Shown here: piece by piece, positions 43,401 to 54,978 of the stretch
Numbering within the stretch: position 1 is the stretch's first letter
Layout: every line of letters starts with the position of its first letter
NCBI GenBank assembly: GCA_000310025.1
Contig: FN649750.1
Span: 2,639,134 to 2,696,023 of the forward strand
From: Ectocarpus siliculosus
Taxonomy: Eukaryota > Sar > Phaeophyceae > Ectocarpales > Ectocarpaceae
Length of the DNA stretch: 56,890 nucleotides
Direction: 5' to 3'
The notes under the pieces: model-generated
Told to the model about the DNA's origin: nothing
Seen by the model: only the letters and a program-made list of their open reading frames with translations
The model's database searches: none
Made by a program: the position numbers and the translations under genes

Positions 43401-44197
43401 GACGACCGGAGCGAAGGAGGACCCGACCCACGGAACGGTTTCTGCGCCGGTTGCCGCGGCTGCCTCTGCCGTTCCTGTGACGACCACCGGAATCGAAGCG
43501 GTATCACAAGACGGGGCGGAATTTTCTAGTGCCAACCAGACGTTCGTGGCATGCACGGTGATGTCGATCCCCGATTTACCGGTGAGACGGCCGGCGGAGG
43601 CGCTGGGGGGCGCATCTTGGTGTCGTTCCGCGTGGTTTCTGTAGTGTTGGAACCCAGCTTTGTGTACTATCATAAGCCGACCCTTTCGCGAAAACCATGT
43701 TTGTCTTGGTTGAGAACCATATTAGTGCTTTGTTGCACACACACAAGCGTTCCGGCTGCCCATGTCAGGTCACTTGGAGGAGAATTTTTGCCGCCACCCG
43801 CCGCTACGTAGCTGATACCCCCCAGTAGAAATTTACGCCTACACGACCTCACAAAGACGTCCGTTCCCGCGCCCCCGGCTCTGCTATCGTGATTACGTAT
43901 TCCACCGCCAACACTCCTTCTCGCGACGTGGGCTCCCGCTCCCGCCAGGAGTACGAGGAGCAGCGAGCCGCACAGGAAGCTCAGATCCGCCGCAACCGAC
44001 CGGCCACCAAGACCGACCCCCCCGCGCCTGACACCACCGTTGGCAACACACCCAGCGCATCGACCGCAGCGCCCGTTACGCCCAAGACAGAGCAGCCGTT
44101 CGAACGGGTGAAGCAAGGGAAATGGAGGGTCCTCACAGCAGACTACTTGAGCACGGACAGCGAAGATGGTTCGGGGGAGGAAGACGGGTGGGGGTGA
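37962..44197 (+). CDS. Large Glu/Arg/Gln-rich coiled-coil protein, unknown function
   Basis: Exons supported by sequence: 37962-38070 (tentative); 38381-41137, one large exon; 41214 onward (DMFDRPSFTRGMHTTMDSM); a repeated three-exon cassette (41400-41515, 41673-41737, 41765-41846 and 42050-42162, 42307-42371, 42399-42477); 43081-43581; and a last exon ending in TGA at 44195-44197 (acidic STDSEDGSGEEDGWG). The large exon starts TEAETLYQQAQRIRGILDAR, then has hundreds of E, R, Q and K residues (predicted long coiled coil), a poly-Gln stretch near 40410-40580, and a more globular end (RERVEHTLDFLCSPEA). The 43081 exon has about five 27-aa repeats (VPTGTEENPIHGTDSAPV). The start codon is unresolved, and the phase between cassette exons 1 and 2 does not close, so an exon is missing. 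It could be structural or scaffold-like. Confidence 0.65.
39490..40340 (+). repeat. Intragenic coding repeat, 219-225 bp unit, about 4 copies
   Basis: 'gcatactttagcgggctttg' recurs at about 39596, 39815 and 40040, with a variant at 40259. Units are 73 or 75 codons and nearly identical (KKVEQEREAYFSGLWQREQE). Frame is kept, and the third unit has two extra codons. Confidence 0.9.
41400..42590 (+). repeat. Tandem duplication of a three-exon cassette (about 570 bp, two copies)
   Basis: 41400-41965 and 42050-42590 match through exons and introns. The paired exon products are VEHPPKSSSAGFSLGREAT / VEHPPKGSSGGFSVGREAT, MLAARDFSTSQLDFPRG / MLAGRDFSTSQLYVPRG and GGKTVNALPFLPIPP / GGKTVDALPFLRIPP. 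Frames are kept in both copies, with one-codon length differences. Confidence 0.85.
43135..43480 (+). repeat. 81-bp coding minisatellite
   Basis: Unit of 27 codons: TGTEENPIHGTDSAPV followed by an Ala run (GCC)n and VPVP. The first copies are nearly identical; the later two are diverged (TTGAKEDPTHGTVSAPV). Confidence 0.85.
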
Positions 44198-45839
44198 TTG
44201 TTGATCTCTGGCGGCCGATCACGCCACCACAAGTCGCTGCTTCTGCGCGATCGAAAAACTGTTTCCCTGGCAGCGTTGTCATCCTGCGATGTCCGACTGT
44301 TACACTTTTTCTGGTCTTTACAACGTTTTTTCTTCTCTTTGGGGCGATTCGCGCGTTTTGACACGCAAGCATGTGCGGATACTCTATACTGTCGTTATCA
44401 ACACCACGGATGGAGGCGTACCTGCGTGGGCTGATGTTTTCTAACCTCGTGGATACCCTACTGTAGGCCTTCGTAACCTAAGTATTCAACGGCACCCCTT
44501 CCGGGTGGAGGGATATTGTGGCGCGTTTTGACACCATGCGGTCATGCAAGCAGGTAGGGTGCTCTCCATTGTTGTTCTCAACACCGAGGATGGAGGTGTA
44601 CCTGGATGGGCTGATTTTTTACCTTGTGGACACCCTACTGTAGTTCTTCGTAACCTAAATATTCAACGGCGCCCCTTCCGGATGGAGGGATATTGCTGTC
44701 GTCGAAGAAGTCGGTATTCCTGTGAGAGGCATGGCGTGTCCACGGGAATGAGATCGATCGCTGTTTGTGCGATGGTCACGGGCCGCCATTTCAGCCGCAG
44801 GAGATGCCACAACACTATCATGTGATTATCCTAACTGCTCCTGTGGACGGCCGTCACGCCGTTGATATTTCGGATGAAGAAGGGATTCGAGACTGTCATC
44901 ATACGCCCAGGTCAGCAGCGGGATGCCTCGTATGCTCTTCCAAGTGGTTGACTCGAAACGTGAATCGTTCGGACGTTTTATAGTTCGCGCGTGTTCGGGG
45001 GATGCCCTGACAATACATGGAGCCCAACGCCCCGGGGACTCCGTAACCTGGGTTATTCCATTTTTTTGTTCTTTAAAGTACACAACAAATCCATATAGCT
45101 CCACAGATACGGTGGTGATGTTGTTTCTTTACCATAAACCGTTCCGGTCTCCGCTCGGGGCCTTCAAATATCCGTACAATAATAGGCCAGGACAGAATTT
45201 GCTTTGAGTTCAAAAGCGTATGCATTACATCAACAACCAACTTGTGTTTCTACCTTTCCCCGAGCAGCATTCAGCGATATCTCCCCTGTCGAAGGCAGGC
45301 TCAACAAAATAATTTGGTGGCCATCATGTGTATCTGACTACAACGTATATGCTGCACTGGGAAGGTGGGAAAGGGAGACATGCCGGGGCTATTATTTTGT
45401 TTTCTCTCGCCCTTCTACCAGTGAAATCACCTCCGTGGTGTTGCCTGCAATAATACATGCGTACACGCCCGCCGGGGCGTTCCCAAAAGATGTTACCGAA
45501 TATCCGCCGCGGGATTTCGGAACCACCCCTCGTATCTCTCACGGTATGCTCGTTACACTATCCCAAGCCCGCCGTCTCGGTTCATGTTGCTGACGCTTCC
45601 CCTTCCGCTACTTCGTCATGAACCCACGGAGAAATTGCTACACAGGTTCGTCATGTCCTTCGTAGTGCGTGTACACGTAAACATTGGTCTTGTTCGTGCA
45701 AAAAATCGCGGAAAACACTCTGCGTTGTCTCTTGCTCCCTGCGCCATGCGCAAAGCCCTCTGCAGATTCTCCCTCGCTGCACTCTTTGCTCCTGCAAGAA
45801 TCCCGCTTTTTTACCAGGCTTGGACCACGAGGCCGACAG
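44198..45839. other. Intergenic region between convergent genes
   Basis: It contains 3' flanks of the coiled-coil gene (+) and the bestrophin gene (-). The tandem duplication at 44350-44700 fills the left part. The frame at 45204-45593 shows nothing protein-like. Confidence 0.5.
44350..44700 (+). repeat. Tandem duplication, about 170 bp unit, two copies
   Basis: Both units open with 'gcgcgttttgacac' (44349 and 44521), then 'tcaacacc' + 'gatggaggygtacctg', 'ggataccctactgtag' or 'ggacaccctactgtag', 'cttcgtaacctaa', 'tattcaacggc', 'ccccttccg' and 'tggagggatattg'. It lies downstream of the coiled-coil gene. Confidence 0.85.
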
Positions 45840-47066
45840 TTAAAGCGGGAAAACCTTGGCGCCTTGGGTCCAACGGCTTCCCGTGTTGGCGCTCTCCTTG
45901 ATGAGGCTGTCGATGACGATGCAGTCGCTGTCGATCGTGGCGTCCTCGTTGTTGAGAGGGTCGATGAACGTCTTGGAAAGGTTAAACAAGCCCTGTGGTG
46001 TGGGTGGCAACGGAACGAAATCACAACAAATAATCACGTCTTTGACATTCATTGTCAGTGGTTGTTTTCCTGGCTGAGACCACTACAGTAGAGGAGCATC
46101 ACCAACACCCTGCTGTTCCGTAAAGGCCCTGTTGTTCATTCAGTACACAGTGTGAACGGGGAGTGAGCCAGGTCACAACACTCCTAACAGAAGAAAACTC
46201 GGTGACGCGTTCGATCCGTAGGATATAGCAGGATGGCATACTACACCGCATCCAAGTGATATCCGTAGACCGATCATCACGTCGTTTTCGTTTTTTTTTT
46301 TCTCATTAAGTCGATTGTGTGCTCAACGCGAAACGAAAGTAATCACGCAGTCCTGGATGCCCAAGGACGCCTGACACCCTGTTACAATGACCGCTTGAAC
46401 GTTCATAGAGAATGGGGTGTAACTTCCTCCGAGAGATGATGGATTTATTCGAGGTGGGTTGAGTGTTGTTTTCGGTGTCATGGACATGATCAACTCCCAT
46501 TCTTTCAAGCGAATACAGCGAATTCCGTGCCGATTTCCACCGTGGCAAGCGACCCAAATACGTGGCACCAAGATATCGATATTTGTTGCATGAAACACAG
46601 TTAGGTCATGTGTGCAACACACGGAAGGAAACTCGTGTACGTTATCTACACTGGCAGGGGGAAAACACGCAGAGAATGGCCCCAAGAACAACAATAACAG
46701 TGAGCCCTGTGTTCCACTCGCCCGGAAGCTGAGTCGCAGTACAAGCACAATCAACGGGAGTTCCGGCACAAATCATCCCGAAGACGCTGCTTCTATTGTG
46801 CCCCCATGTTTCGTCTCGCCTGATAGAACGTTGTGAGCACCCCCGTCGCGACGATGGACCAGAAGCCGACCTCAGAAAACAGCGCGAACGGCGTCAGCAG
46901 CAAGAACACGTCCACCAGGAGCTGCACAGCGTGCGCGTAGGCGAGCTGCACGAAAAAAAACAGTTCCCATCGTTGAGCGAGTGAGTGCGCGCACAACGAC
47001 AGCCAGCCGTCCAAAATGGTTATCGTGACACGAAATATTTTGTGTGCAGAGATACAGAACGAGAGA

Positions 47067-47118
<52 letters not shown>

Positions 47119-50100
47119 AAGACAAACAGACAGATAGAGAGAGGATGGAAGGGTGGGGGTACGGGAAGATGCCTTGCCGCAAAGCGGAAAGTATTGTTAA
47201 TTGTTGTTTTGGAAGGTTTGATGTCTGCCGTTTAGAAATCCCCACGTGGACTTCTCCAACGCATGAAGAGCCCTGAAAATCGCGAAGGCTCCAGGTGGGG
47301 ATACGTTCAGCACTACCATGTGTTTGTCAACACGCGCTAAGTCGCGTAGTTAGTGAAGAGCGAATACAGAAGAAGGGATCGCATCTTTCGTTCAGCCCAT
47401 GAGGGGAAAGAATAACAACCAATGCTTCTTGTTCTTGCAGACTTTCTTCAGACCCCATGGCAAAGCCATATACATGATACGCGCGACCTGGTGTGGGAGC
47501 ACGCGGGCGGGGAGCGACAAAAGCTTCATGCCAGCTATTGGAGTGAGGTCCTGTTAACCGAGCGATGAGAGCAGCATGGGCATGGCCGCACAACACAGGG
47601 ATGTCCGCTCGGAAAAATAGAATGAATACTTGCGGGACTCTGATTCACGTGACACGCCACCTGCTGGTAACAACATGGTGCAGCCCCCTCGGAAGTATCA
47701 CCTTTGTTCGGCCGCCGACCATGTCACCGATGCCGCCAGACTTGTCTCGGAGACCCACGAACTGCTCCATCATTCGGCTGGGTCGAGTGAACCAGGGCGT
47801 AAGAGATACCGGTGGGGGGCTTGTTAGCCACAGAACAACAAGTTGACACCTTGCAGAAAAAATATACTTCCAACAGGGAGTAAATCACCGTCATTCTTGA
47901 CTGCGGATAGTGTTGTGCGTGCACATACGCGGGAAAGAATGTATTTCTGTCTCGGAATACTCCCACTCGCGGAACCGCTTTCTTCCAATTTCGATTCCCC
48001 GAAAGCTACACAGTGCCACCGTACAATCCGGGTCCACCTCCGCTAGGCAACACACTTTTCTCAGCAAACCGTGAAATCGTTCTCAGTCGTGTACTATGCC
48101 AACTCAAACTCTGAAGAGGGTCGCAGCGATGCTACGCAAAGAGACGTGCTCCAGAAGCCTATTTCTCACGTTGTGAGCGACACCGGCTGGAGAAATCGCC
48201 CCTCTTCCAACCCGCCAAGGTAAAGCGCCACCATCCACTGGAAAACCGGCATGTGCCTATGAGCCACGGGTCCCGGGAAGTCCTTCAGGAGAGGTATCTC
48301 GGCCTTGTTAGTCAAGTTGTTTCAACAGCAGTTGCGCATGTTGAACTCAGTTCCCATTTCTCGCTGCACTTTGGCTTGTGCGGGCACCCGGATGCTACAT
48401 ACAGTAGTCATGAATCCCTCGCGAAACAATGTCGCCTGCTCCATATGTGGGCATGGTATTCGAGAAACTTGCCGCTCTCGTTGTCTCTCATGAAGGAGGA
48501 TGTTGGTGACGTCAACCCGCTGACCAATAACACTGACTGTTATAGAACCAGGCGTGGGATGAAACCAGCAAATGTTTGCTCGGGACTTGTTTAGCTGGAA
48601 AGTAGGTGTTGCCGTGGTAGAATCGGAGAATTGAGGAGAGTAATTGCTGCGAAAGGTATCGGTAGGTAATAATATTTTATGGTTTTAAAGAGCGGTCTGG
48701 CAGGTATCATATGTTTGCCCTTTCGGGGACAAAGTTTACGTGAAATTCGAACCTTGCTCGAAAAAAGTACTGCATGGGTCGACCGTTTTTTGACACCAGT
48801 GTGGACCACGCAGCCTCTCGGCAAAAATAGTAGGTTACAGTAGTGCTCCAAGTTGCATTCGACAAATTCAATGCGCCATCATCCGTACCTCTCCAATTTG
48901 TTGCTACTTGATGTCCTTTAAGCCCTGCCCTGCTTGTTGTGTCGTGTCAACAAGTGTGCCTACCTCGGTGATGAGACCACACAGATGCAAGCGCTCAAGG
49001 CCGGGATCCGTGCAGAAGCAGGCGTGTTTCCTTGAACAGCCAGCGTAGTACAAAATGTGCCAGAGCCGTGTGTACCTTGGAGTGAATATTCACGTTCGTT
49101 TTAAGGGTAGCTGTTTAAGCAACGTGTCAGTTCCATCGACTTGGCCATGACGTCATTTTCGCTCCTTGCGTCGCGATATTGGCTGTGGAAGCCTCCTGAC
49201 GCGTTTTGCTGCGACTGCACGTGGCACTTGCCCGACGAGAGGAAAAGCAACAATCCTCCTCTCGATAGCCACCCTCGTTTTGCCGGTGAGGGTTACTTGT
49301 ACCTGGTACTGGCACCCTGACAGTCGCCAGGTGTATCGGCCAGGCTTGGGTTTTCCACCTCATCATAGTTCGATAACCCGGTCCCATGGTGACTAGGTCG
49401 TGTTACACTGCAAACCCTAACCCAAAACATCGCCGATTCTATTCCGAGAGCCTTTCTCTACCTCTGCCTCCGGCCCTGCCCCGCTTTCCCCTCGCCCCCG
49501 CACCCGTATTCCCTCTCTCTGCCCGGCCTTTTCTCACCGTTCAAAGTGCGCAAGCCATATCCGGCTGTCCCAAAGGACGCTCTTCCCAGGAAAATCACGC
49601 CCGCAGTTGCTGCTGCCGCCGCCGCCGCCGCTGGCATCAGGAATGCTCTCCGTGCCTCTACTACCACAGGTGCATGGCGAAGGTGGGGGGGGGGGGGGCG
49701 AGGCTGCTAATGGTGAGGCCTTGGCCCGCCCGCCGCCACTCCCTCCGGCCTCACCCCCACCAACAAACCAAGCGGCATCCCCGCCCCCAATCCCAGCATC
49801 ATCCCCGCCCCTACCAACGTTTCCACCAGAGTCCGTATCTCGATCCAACCGCACACTCCTGCTTTGTCCCCTTAAAACTCTTTCTCCTCCCCCTCCCGAC
49901 TCGCCCATAGCAGCGGTGGACGTGCCGGTGGCATCGTCGAAGCAGGCCGGCCGCTCCCTTCGTAGGTGCGTGGTCGTTAGCATGAGGAGGTTGTACAGCT
50001 TCCCCTGCACATGCCGTGTTGTCTTGTATACACTGGCGTCAAGAGCGCGAGAGGCGTTACAGACAGGTCAACAGCGCACGTGGCGCTCAGCGTGTGTGGC

Positions 50101-53100
50101 TTGCTACGAGAGGAGAACCAAAACAACACAATACTGCCGCGCGGTAGAGGGACATCGTGGCTAGCTCGCGGGGTGCTGAGAGTGTGGACGTCAGTTTCTG
50201 CCGAGTGTTTGGTGGTTGCTCTTGCGCCATTTCAAATCAACGAAGGTGGCGCATTTTTGGCAGAGCAACCACGTTCCAAATGGGGGTGCCAGGACTCGAG
50301 AAGTTGTAGTAGAGTGGTGGATGAAAGAGGGGTGTCGTGCGCAGATGACGCTGCTAATGGTTTCTGTGTTGTTGAGTCAAGTGAAGCTGTTACGGACAGC
50401 CTCTTTTGTCAGTTGTCGTCGTCCTATTTGTTTGTCGGTCGCTGTGTCTACCTATTCCCTGCGGCCTTGCCTCGTTGCCAAAACAAATCCGATAAGGGGT
50501 TGGCACAGAATACCACCTCTGCGGTATATCATCATGCATGCCTCCTTCAATTGTTGAGGCGAGCAGGGTTCTGCCGTCCCTCCCTTGGGTACGCTCACGA
50601 ACAAGCGTTTCCCACCACAATGGACAGAACGCGCGGATAAAGCACACCTCACCGGGGTTCGAAGCCCCAATCCAACCGCGCTTGAAAGTCTATCACAACC
50701 GAAATCGACACCACAAGAACACGTCCAAAGAAATAAACGCAGCCATCAACATGTCGTGCGCTTGCCCCCTTCCAGAATCGTACGAGCCTCAACACTATCC
50801 GGTGGAACGTTCCATCCAACCGTGCTCGTCAACGGCAGCTCCGATGACTGTCCTTGGCAAGCGGTGATCCGCCACCCACTTCGCTACGGCTTTGATCTTA
50901 GCAACACAGTTTCATTCTGCACATTTTCCGAGTGACTTGTCCCCGAAACTGTGAGGAAACTCAATAAGTACGGATCGCGTGGTGTGTAACAGGAGACGCG
51001 CTCTCACCTGCGCCACATCGCGTACGACTGGCTCACGAAGAAGGTGAGGATGAAGGTTGTCAGGGTCATATGGATCTTCCAAATTCTGCGAGTGTGTGCG
51101 TGCGCGAGACACGTCGGGTGCCATAATCCAACGCAAGAGAGAAATAACAAACGAGGACGGGGCCAGCGGCGAGGGAAAACGTAAGCAATAAGCTGAAAAT
51201 GCTGGAGAACGATAGGTACTACTCAACTCAACGACGCATTCCCAAAGTCGAGAGGAACGATTCACTCCTCCAGACGACAGCACGGGACCTCCATTTTTCT
51301 CCTCCCGACCTTTGTTTACTCTTACGTACTAGTTCGGTATGTGCAATGCACATAACCTCCAAGAAACAGAGCACCCAAAGTTGGCGGTGCCTGCCCATGG
51401 GTGTGATCTTCACTCCGTCTCGGAAGAAGCAAGAGGTTAACGATCGAATGAAAAGGTACAGATGTGAGTACGTCCCCCCCCGGTCTGGTTTGCTATAGAA
51501 TGGACGACTACTCCACGTGGAGGAGCGGAAACGGCAGGTGGCGCGTATCTCATAAACATCCCCTCAAGCAAATACTTCCTAATTTTGATGGTGCTGTTTT
51601 CTTGACATCCCGCCCCAGGTAGCCCCGTTTTTCGTAGTGGAATGTATCGCTCTCATTCCAAGATATTATCGTAAAGCACGCCCCAAACATACACCCTGAC
51701 TCTTTTCGATTACCCGTTCCATTTTATCGGGGCGGTAGCTTTGCACTGTTTGTTGTGGTTTGGTATGCCAGCAAAGGAAACCCAGAAACATTCCTTCTGC
51801 GGACTCTAGGAAAGGAAAAATGGAAAAGGTAAGGGAGATCAAGGCCATACAGAACGGGCCCGCAAATAAGAAAACAATTATGTTCAGAAAAAAATGCTCA
51901 AATGTTTACTAAAAATAAGAAACAAGGGCTAAGAAACACAGCTCAATCTCGGCCACAACATAAGGAACGACTCGATAAGAAACATGACCCTCAAGACAAA
52001 ACAAGGGGGTAGCTGCGGGAGCGTGTCCAACAAGAAATGTCCCACTGCTGCTGCTGCTACCATGCTCCCACCCCCTACCTATAGCTCATGTCATGTAATT
52101 CTTTGGTAGGGGGGGACGACAGTGGTTATTTTCCCGGCGCCCCCGCGCCCCCGCGCCGCCGTGGGCTGCGCTACCCACTGCTGCTGTACTGCCGTACTGC
52201 CACAACCCCCAACGTTGGCCATACCGAGCTGTCGATTTAATGCTCATGAAGGGTTGGTGGGTTGTTGTTGTTTTCCTCGCCAGAAACGAGAAAATAATAG
52301 ATTCAGCAACATGTGACAGCCCCAAGAAATAAGAAATTCGTTTAAAGAAATTGGCCGACTTCGGCTGGTCTTTCTGCCAAAAATAAGAAATTGAGGCTCG
52401 ACCCGAATATGACGTTTCTTATCTCCGGGCCCGTTCTGAAAGCAATACCTGCGCCCATGAGAACGTTTGAACTACAGCACCTTGACAGTAACTGTTTCTG
52501 CGTACTGTATATGGTCACAGAGAGCAACGTCGCTGCGAACGTTACACCAAGGGGGGGAGAGTCCTCTGGCTTTGAATGGTTCACGTCATCAACCTTTAAC
52601 GGCTATCTGCTCAAGACGCAATGTGGCGGGATCTCGATACATGTGTTGTGTCATCGCGCATGAGGAGGAGAGCCCGCGAAAGATGCCTCTACGTTACGCG
52701 GATATTCCCATGTCAAGAAGCTTACATGTCAATCTTGAACAGCTGCTCGGAGAGGCGAGGGCAGGAAAGTTGGAGTCTTTGATACGCCAAGCACACGACC
52801 AGCGCAACGCCCATGTTAAGCACGGTCGCTTCCCAGGTGTCTTCCAGCATGGTCCCTTTCCATTTTCTCCAAAGAACCGCGCGGGTGGGAACGAATTGCT
52901 CGATGACAGGATCGGGTATCTGGTTCGAAACAAGCCACCGCGGATTTTCATGCACATGATTTTCAGGCGGGGGCGGGGCGGCTGGGGGGTCTTGTTCTGC
53001 TACTTGCCGATCATCAACTTCCGTTATGTGGTACTGTAGCTGCTGTGTTCTACAAGGAAAAAGTGCTACTTCGAAGTACGTTGTTGTGCAGTTTCTTTCT

Positions 53101-54978
53101 GTCGCCCGCTACTACTGCAGTGCTGGTGTTGTGGCGCCTTGGTAAAAAATCTGCAAAAAACACACGTCGACCTGTGGCTGTCCAGGAACGAGTATCACAC
53201 TCGTGTTGGTCGCTGCGCTACATAGGCTTCATAAGGTACGCGCTGTAAAGGGGGACCTACAGCAGTGTAGGTAATTTGGCTTTTGTAGTTGCTGTAGTTG
53301 GCCATAGACCTGCTGTCATTTCGAGAGGACCCACAAATTCCGCGAGGTTTGGGATGTACTACGATACTGCTGAACATAGCATCCAAAGGGAATAATTTTT
53401 CGCACCTCAGGTGTTAGGAGACTCTCAGCCTTGACCCGTAGTTCTTCCGCATCTATTGGCTCCCACGACATCGGTCCGGGGAAGCCACCTTTCCCCCGCT
53501 TTACGGCGGTCTCCCAAGCACGTTTTTTGTTGAAGGTTCGCCGGCTGAAGTTGGCCCCTCCTCGCAGTCCTGACGAGGGACTTGTCGTAGAACATGGCCC
53601 TGGATGGGGTGGTGGTGGCTCACCCATAGGTGTAGCTTGCTGGGTAGTGCAGTTCGAACGATGGTGCTGCTGATGTACAACAAGAAGAGTGCACGAAGTC
53701 GACGATGATGCGCTATCCAAGAACATGACCGCACCAACGCACATGGTTTTCGACGGCCGCGCCATTGCTGTACGGTGAAACTGGCGTCGCGCAACCATTT
53801 CTCGTATTCATGAAGACTATCACCGAGTTGTATAGTCCCCATGCGTGCCTCTCGCGTCTCGCGCGCAGCAGGGCAGCAACAACATGCGGCACCGGCACTA
53901 AGTTTGGCACACAAACGCGGCGCGACTTGCACCGTTCGGCAGTCACGTCTCCCGCCAAAATACAAGCAGGCGTCTGCAGGTCGCGGGACTTTGGTTTTTT
54001 CAGCCGCCACGAGATGCGCAAGATTGCTCACCAACCCTTTCAGAGTTTTTTAGTTGCTCTCTCGGCAGGAGCAAACCAACGAAGCACCATCGCCAGCTTC
54101 CTAGCAACCGCCAAGACCTGTGCCACGATCAGCACCATGGGTGAGAGCCTTGACCGTGTGAAGCCCGCGCACGTGCTGCTGTTGAGAGCCTCTTTCCAAT
54201 CGACTCCATGCGTATGATTATCTTGTGTCTGGTCTGTCGGTGTTTTGTTGTCCCTGCCTGGCCTGCGGGGTGTGAGGGCTGTGACTGCCGTATGCATCAG
54301 AGGCTGCCCGCTTACCCCCCTCTTACTTAGCCAGTACCGCTTGGCGAAGCCGGTTAAGGTGGCACCCCTTGCCGGTAGTGTGTGTACAAGGCAGGACGGC
54401 AGGACCTTGTTGTGGCCCCTGCTGCTTCTCTCTCGGGATTTTGGGGGGGGAAAGCGGAGAGGTGGAGGCGAACCACCGCCACGCTCGGAGGAAAACACAA
54501 CTTGCTCGGCTTGGGGTAGGAAAGGCCTTGACGGCAAACGCCGTGAAAGTTTCTCGGCTTTGGTGGCCACCGCCCTGTGGTGCCCTGTCGCCCACCACCT
54601 GTTATTTGGCGGTCAGCGCAGAGAACGCGCCTGTGGGGCATGTAGGAAGTCTTCCCGATTTCCCGGGGGCGAAGAATAGTCTCGCCGGGCATACAACATG
54701 TCACCTGCTGCTGCTGTAGACTAAACATGAACACAACTTTCAAGAGCAGCTCTCTGTCTACCTACCAGAGCCGGCGAAGCGGTTGGCGCTAATAGAAGCA
54801 GCAGTGCGGCAACAAGTGCGGCAGTAAGAAGCTTTTCCAGCGTGTCGCACTCGGCAAGCTTCTTTCTATCAAGCGGGTTCCCGTCTGACGTGTGCCGTGC
54901 GTTATGTGTAGATGACGCGCCGGTCATGACACGCTGCCGGTCCCCGCAGACCCCAATAGTTGAGGCCAAACTCCCCAC
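45840..54978 (-). CDS. Bestrophin-family anion channel
   Basis: Bestrophins are pentameric chloride/bicarbonate channels. Exons, minus strand: 54978-54766 (tentative first), 53712-53624, 53544-53406, 52919-52726, 51085-51008, 50032-49538, 49075-48964, 48303-48170, 47777-47702, 46945-46820, 45992-45840 (stop TAA). All phases agree, giving about 602 aa. Landmarks: a hydrophobic segment at about 50-71, HYPASYTYGRRTFNKKRAW, TLTTFILTFFVSQSYAMWR (TM), VYKTTRHVQGKLYNLL, YTRLWHILYYAG, HRHMPVFQWMVALYLGG, AHAVQLLVDVFLLLTPFALF (TM), VGFWSIVATGVLTTFYQ and LSKTFIDPLNNED, the typical acidic post-TM stretch. About 130 Gly/Pro-rich residues are inserted between LLMLTTTHLRRE and the YTRLW segment. The last intron starts GCGAGA after FYQ, a GC donor. 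Algal bestrophins can feed bicarbonate to thylakoids; that role here is only inference. The first exon could instead be a leader of another model. Confidence 0.85.
47068..47150 (+). repeat. GA microsatellite in bestrophin intron
   Basis: A pure GA run of about 30 nt is followed by interrupted GAAAGA/GACA repeats. It lies in the intron between exons 47777-47702 and 46945-46820. Confidence 0.9.
51860..52400. repeat. Scattered 'aataagaaa' motif in bestrophin intron
   Basis: 'aataagaaa' or close forms occur about eight times (near 51869, 51912, 51927, 51976, 52029, 52327, 52344, 52381) within 530 nt, unevenly spaced. They lie in the intron between exons 52919-52726 and 51085-51008. There is no open frame and no terminal repeats. 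Confidence 0.4.

Noticed and set aside
49534-50010. Separate Gly/Pro-rich minus-strand gene
   Set aside because: Its ends splice in phase to bestrophin exons on both sides, so it is an internal exon with a low-complexity insertion.
50640-50690. 'ggggttcgaagcccc' resembling a tRNA T-arm
   Set aside because: No A box, acceptor stem or anticodon arm at proper spacing on either strand.
54040-54150. Hydrophobic minus-strand segment MVLIVAQVLAVARKLAMVL as a bestrophin exon
   Set aside because: It ends in an in-frame stop without a usable donor; the exons at 54766 and 53712 already join in phase without it.
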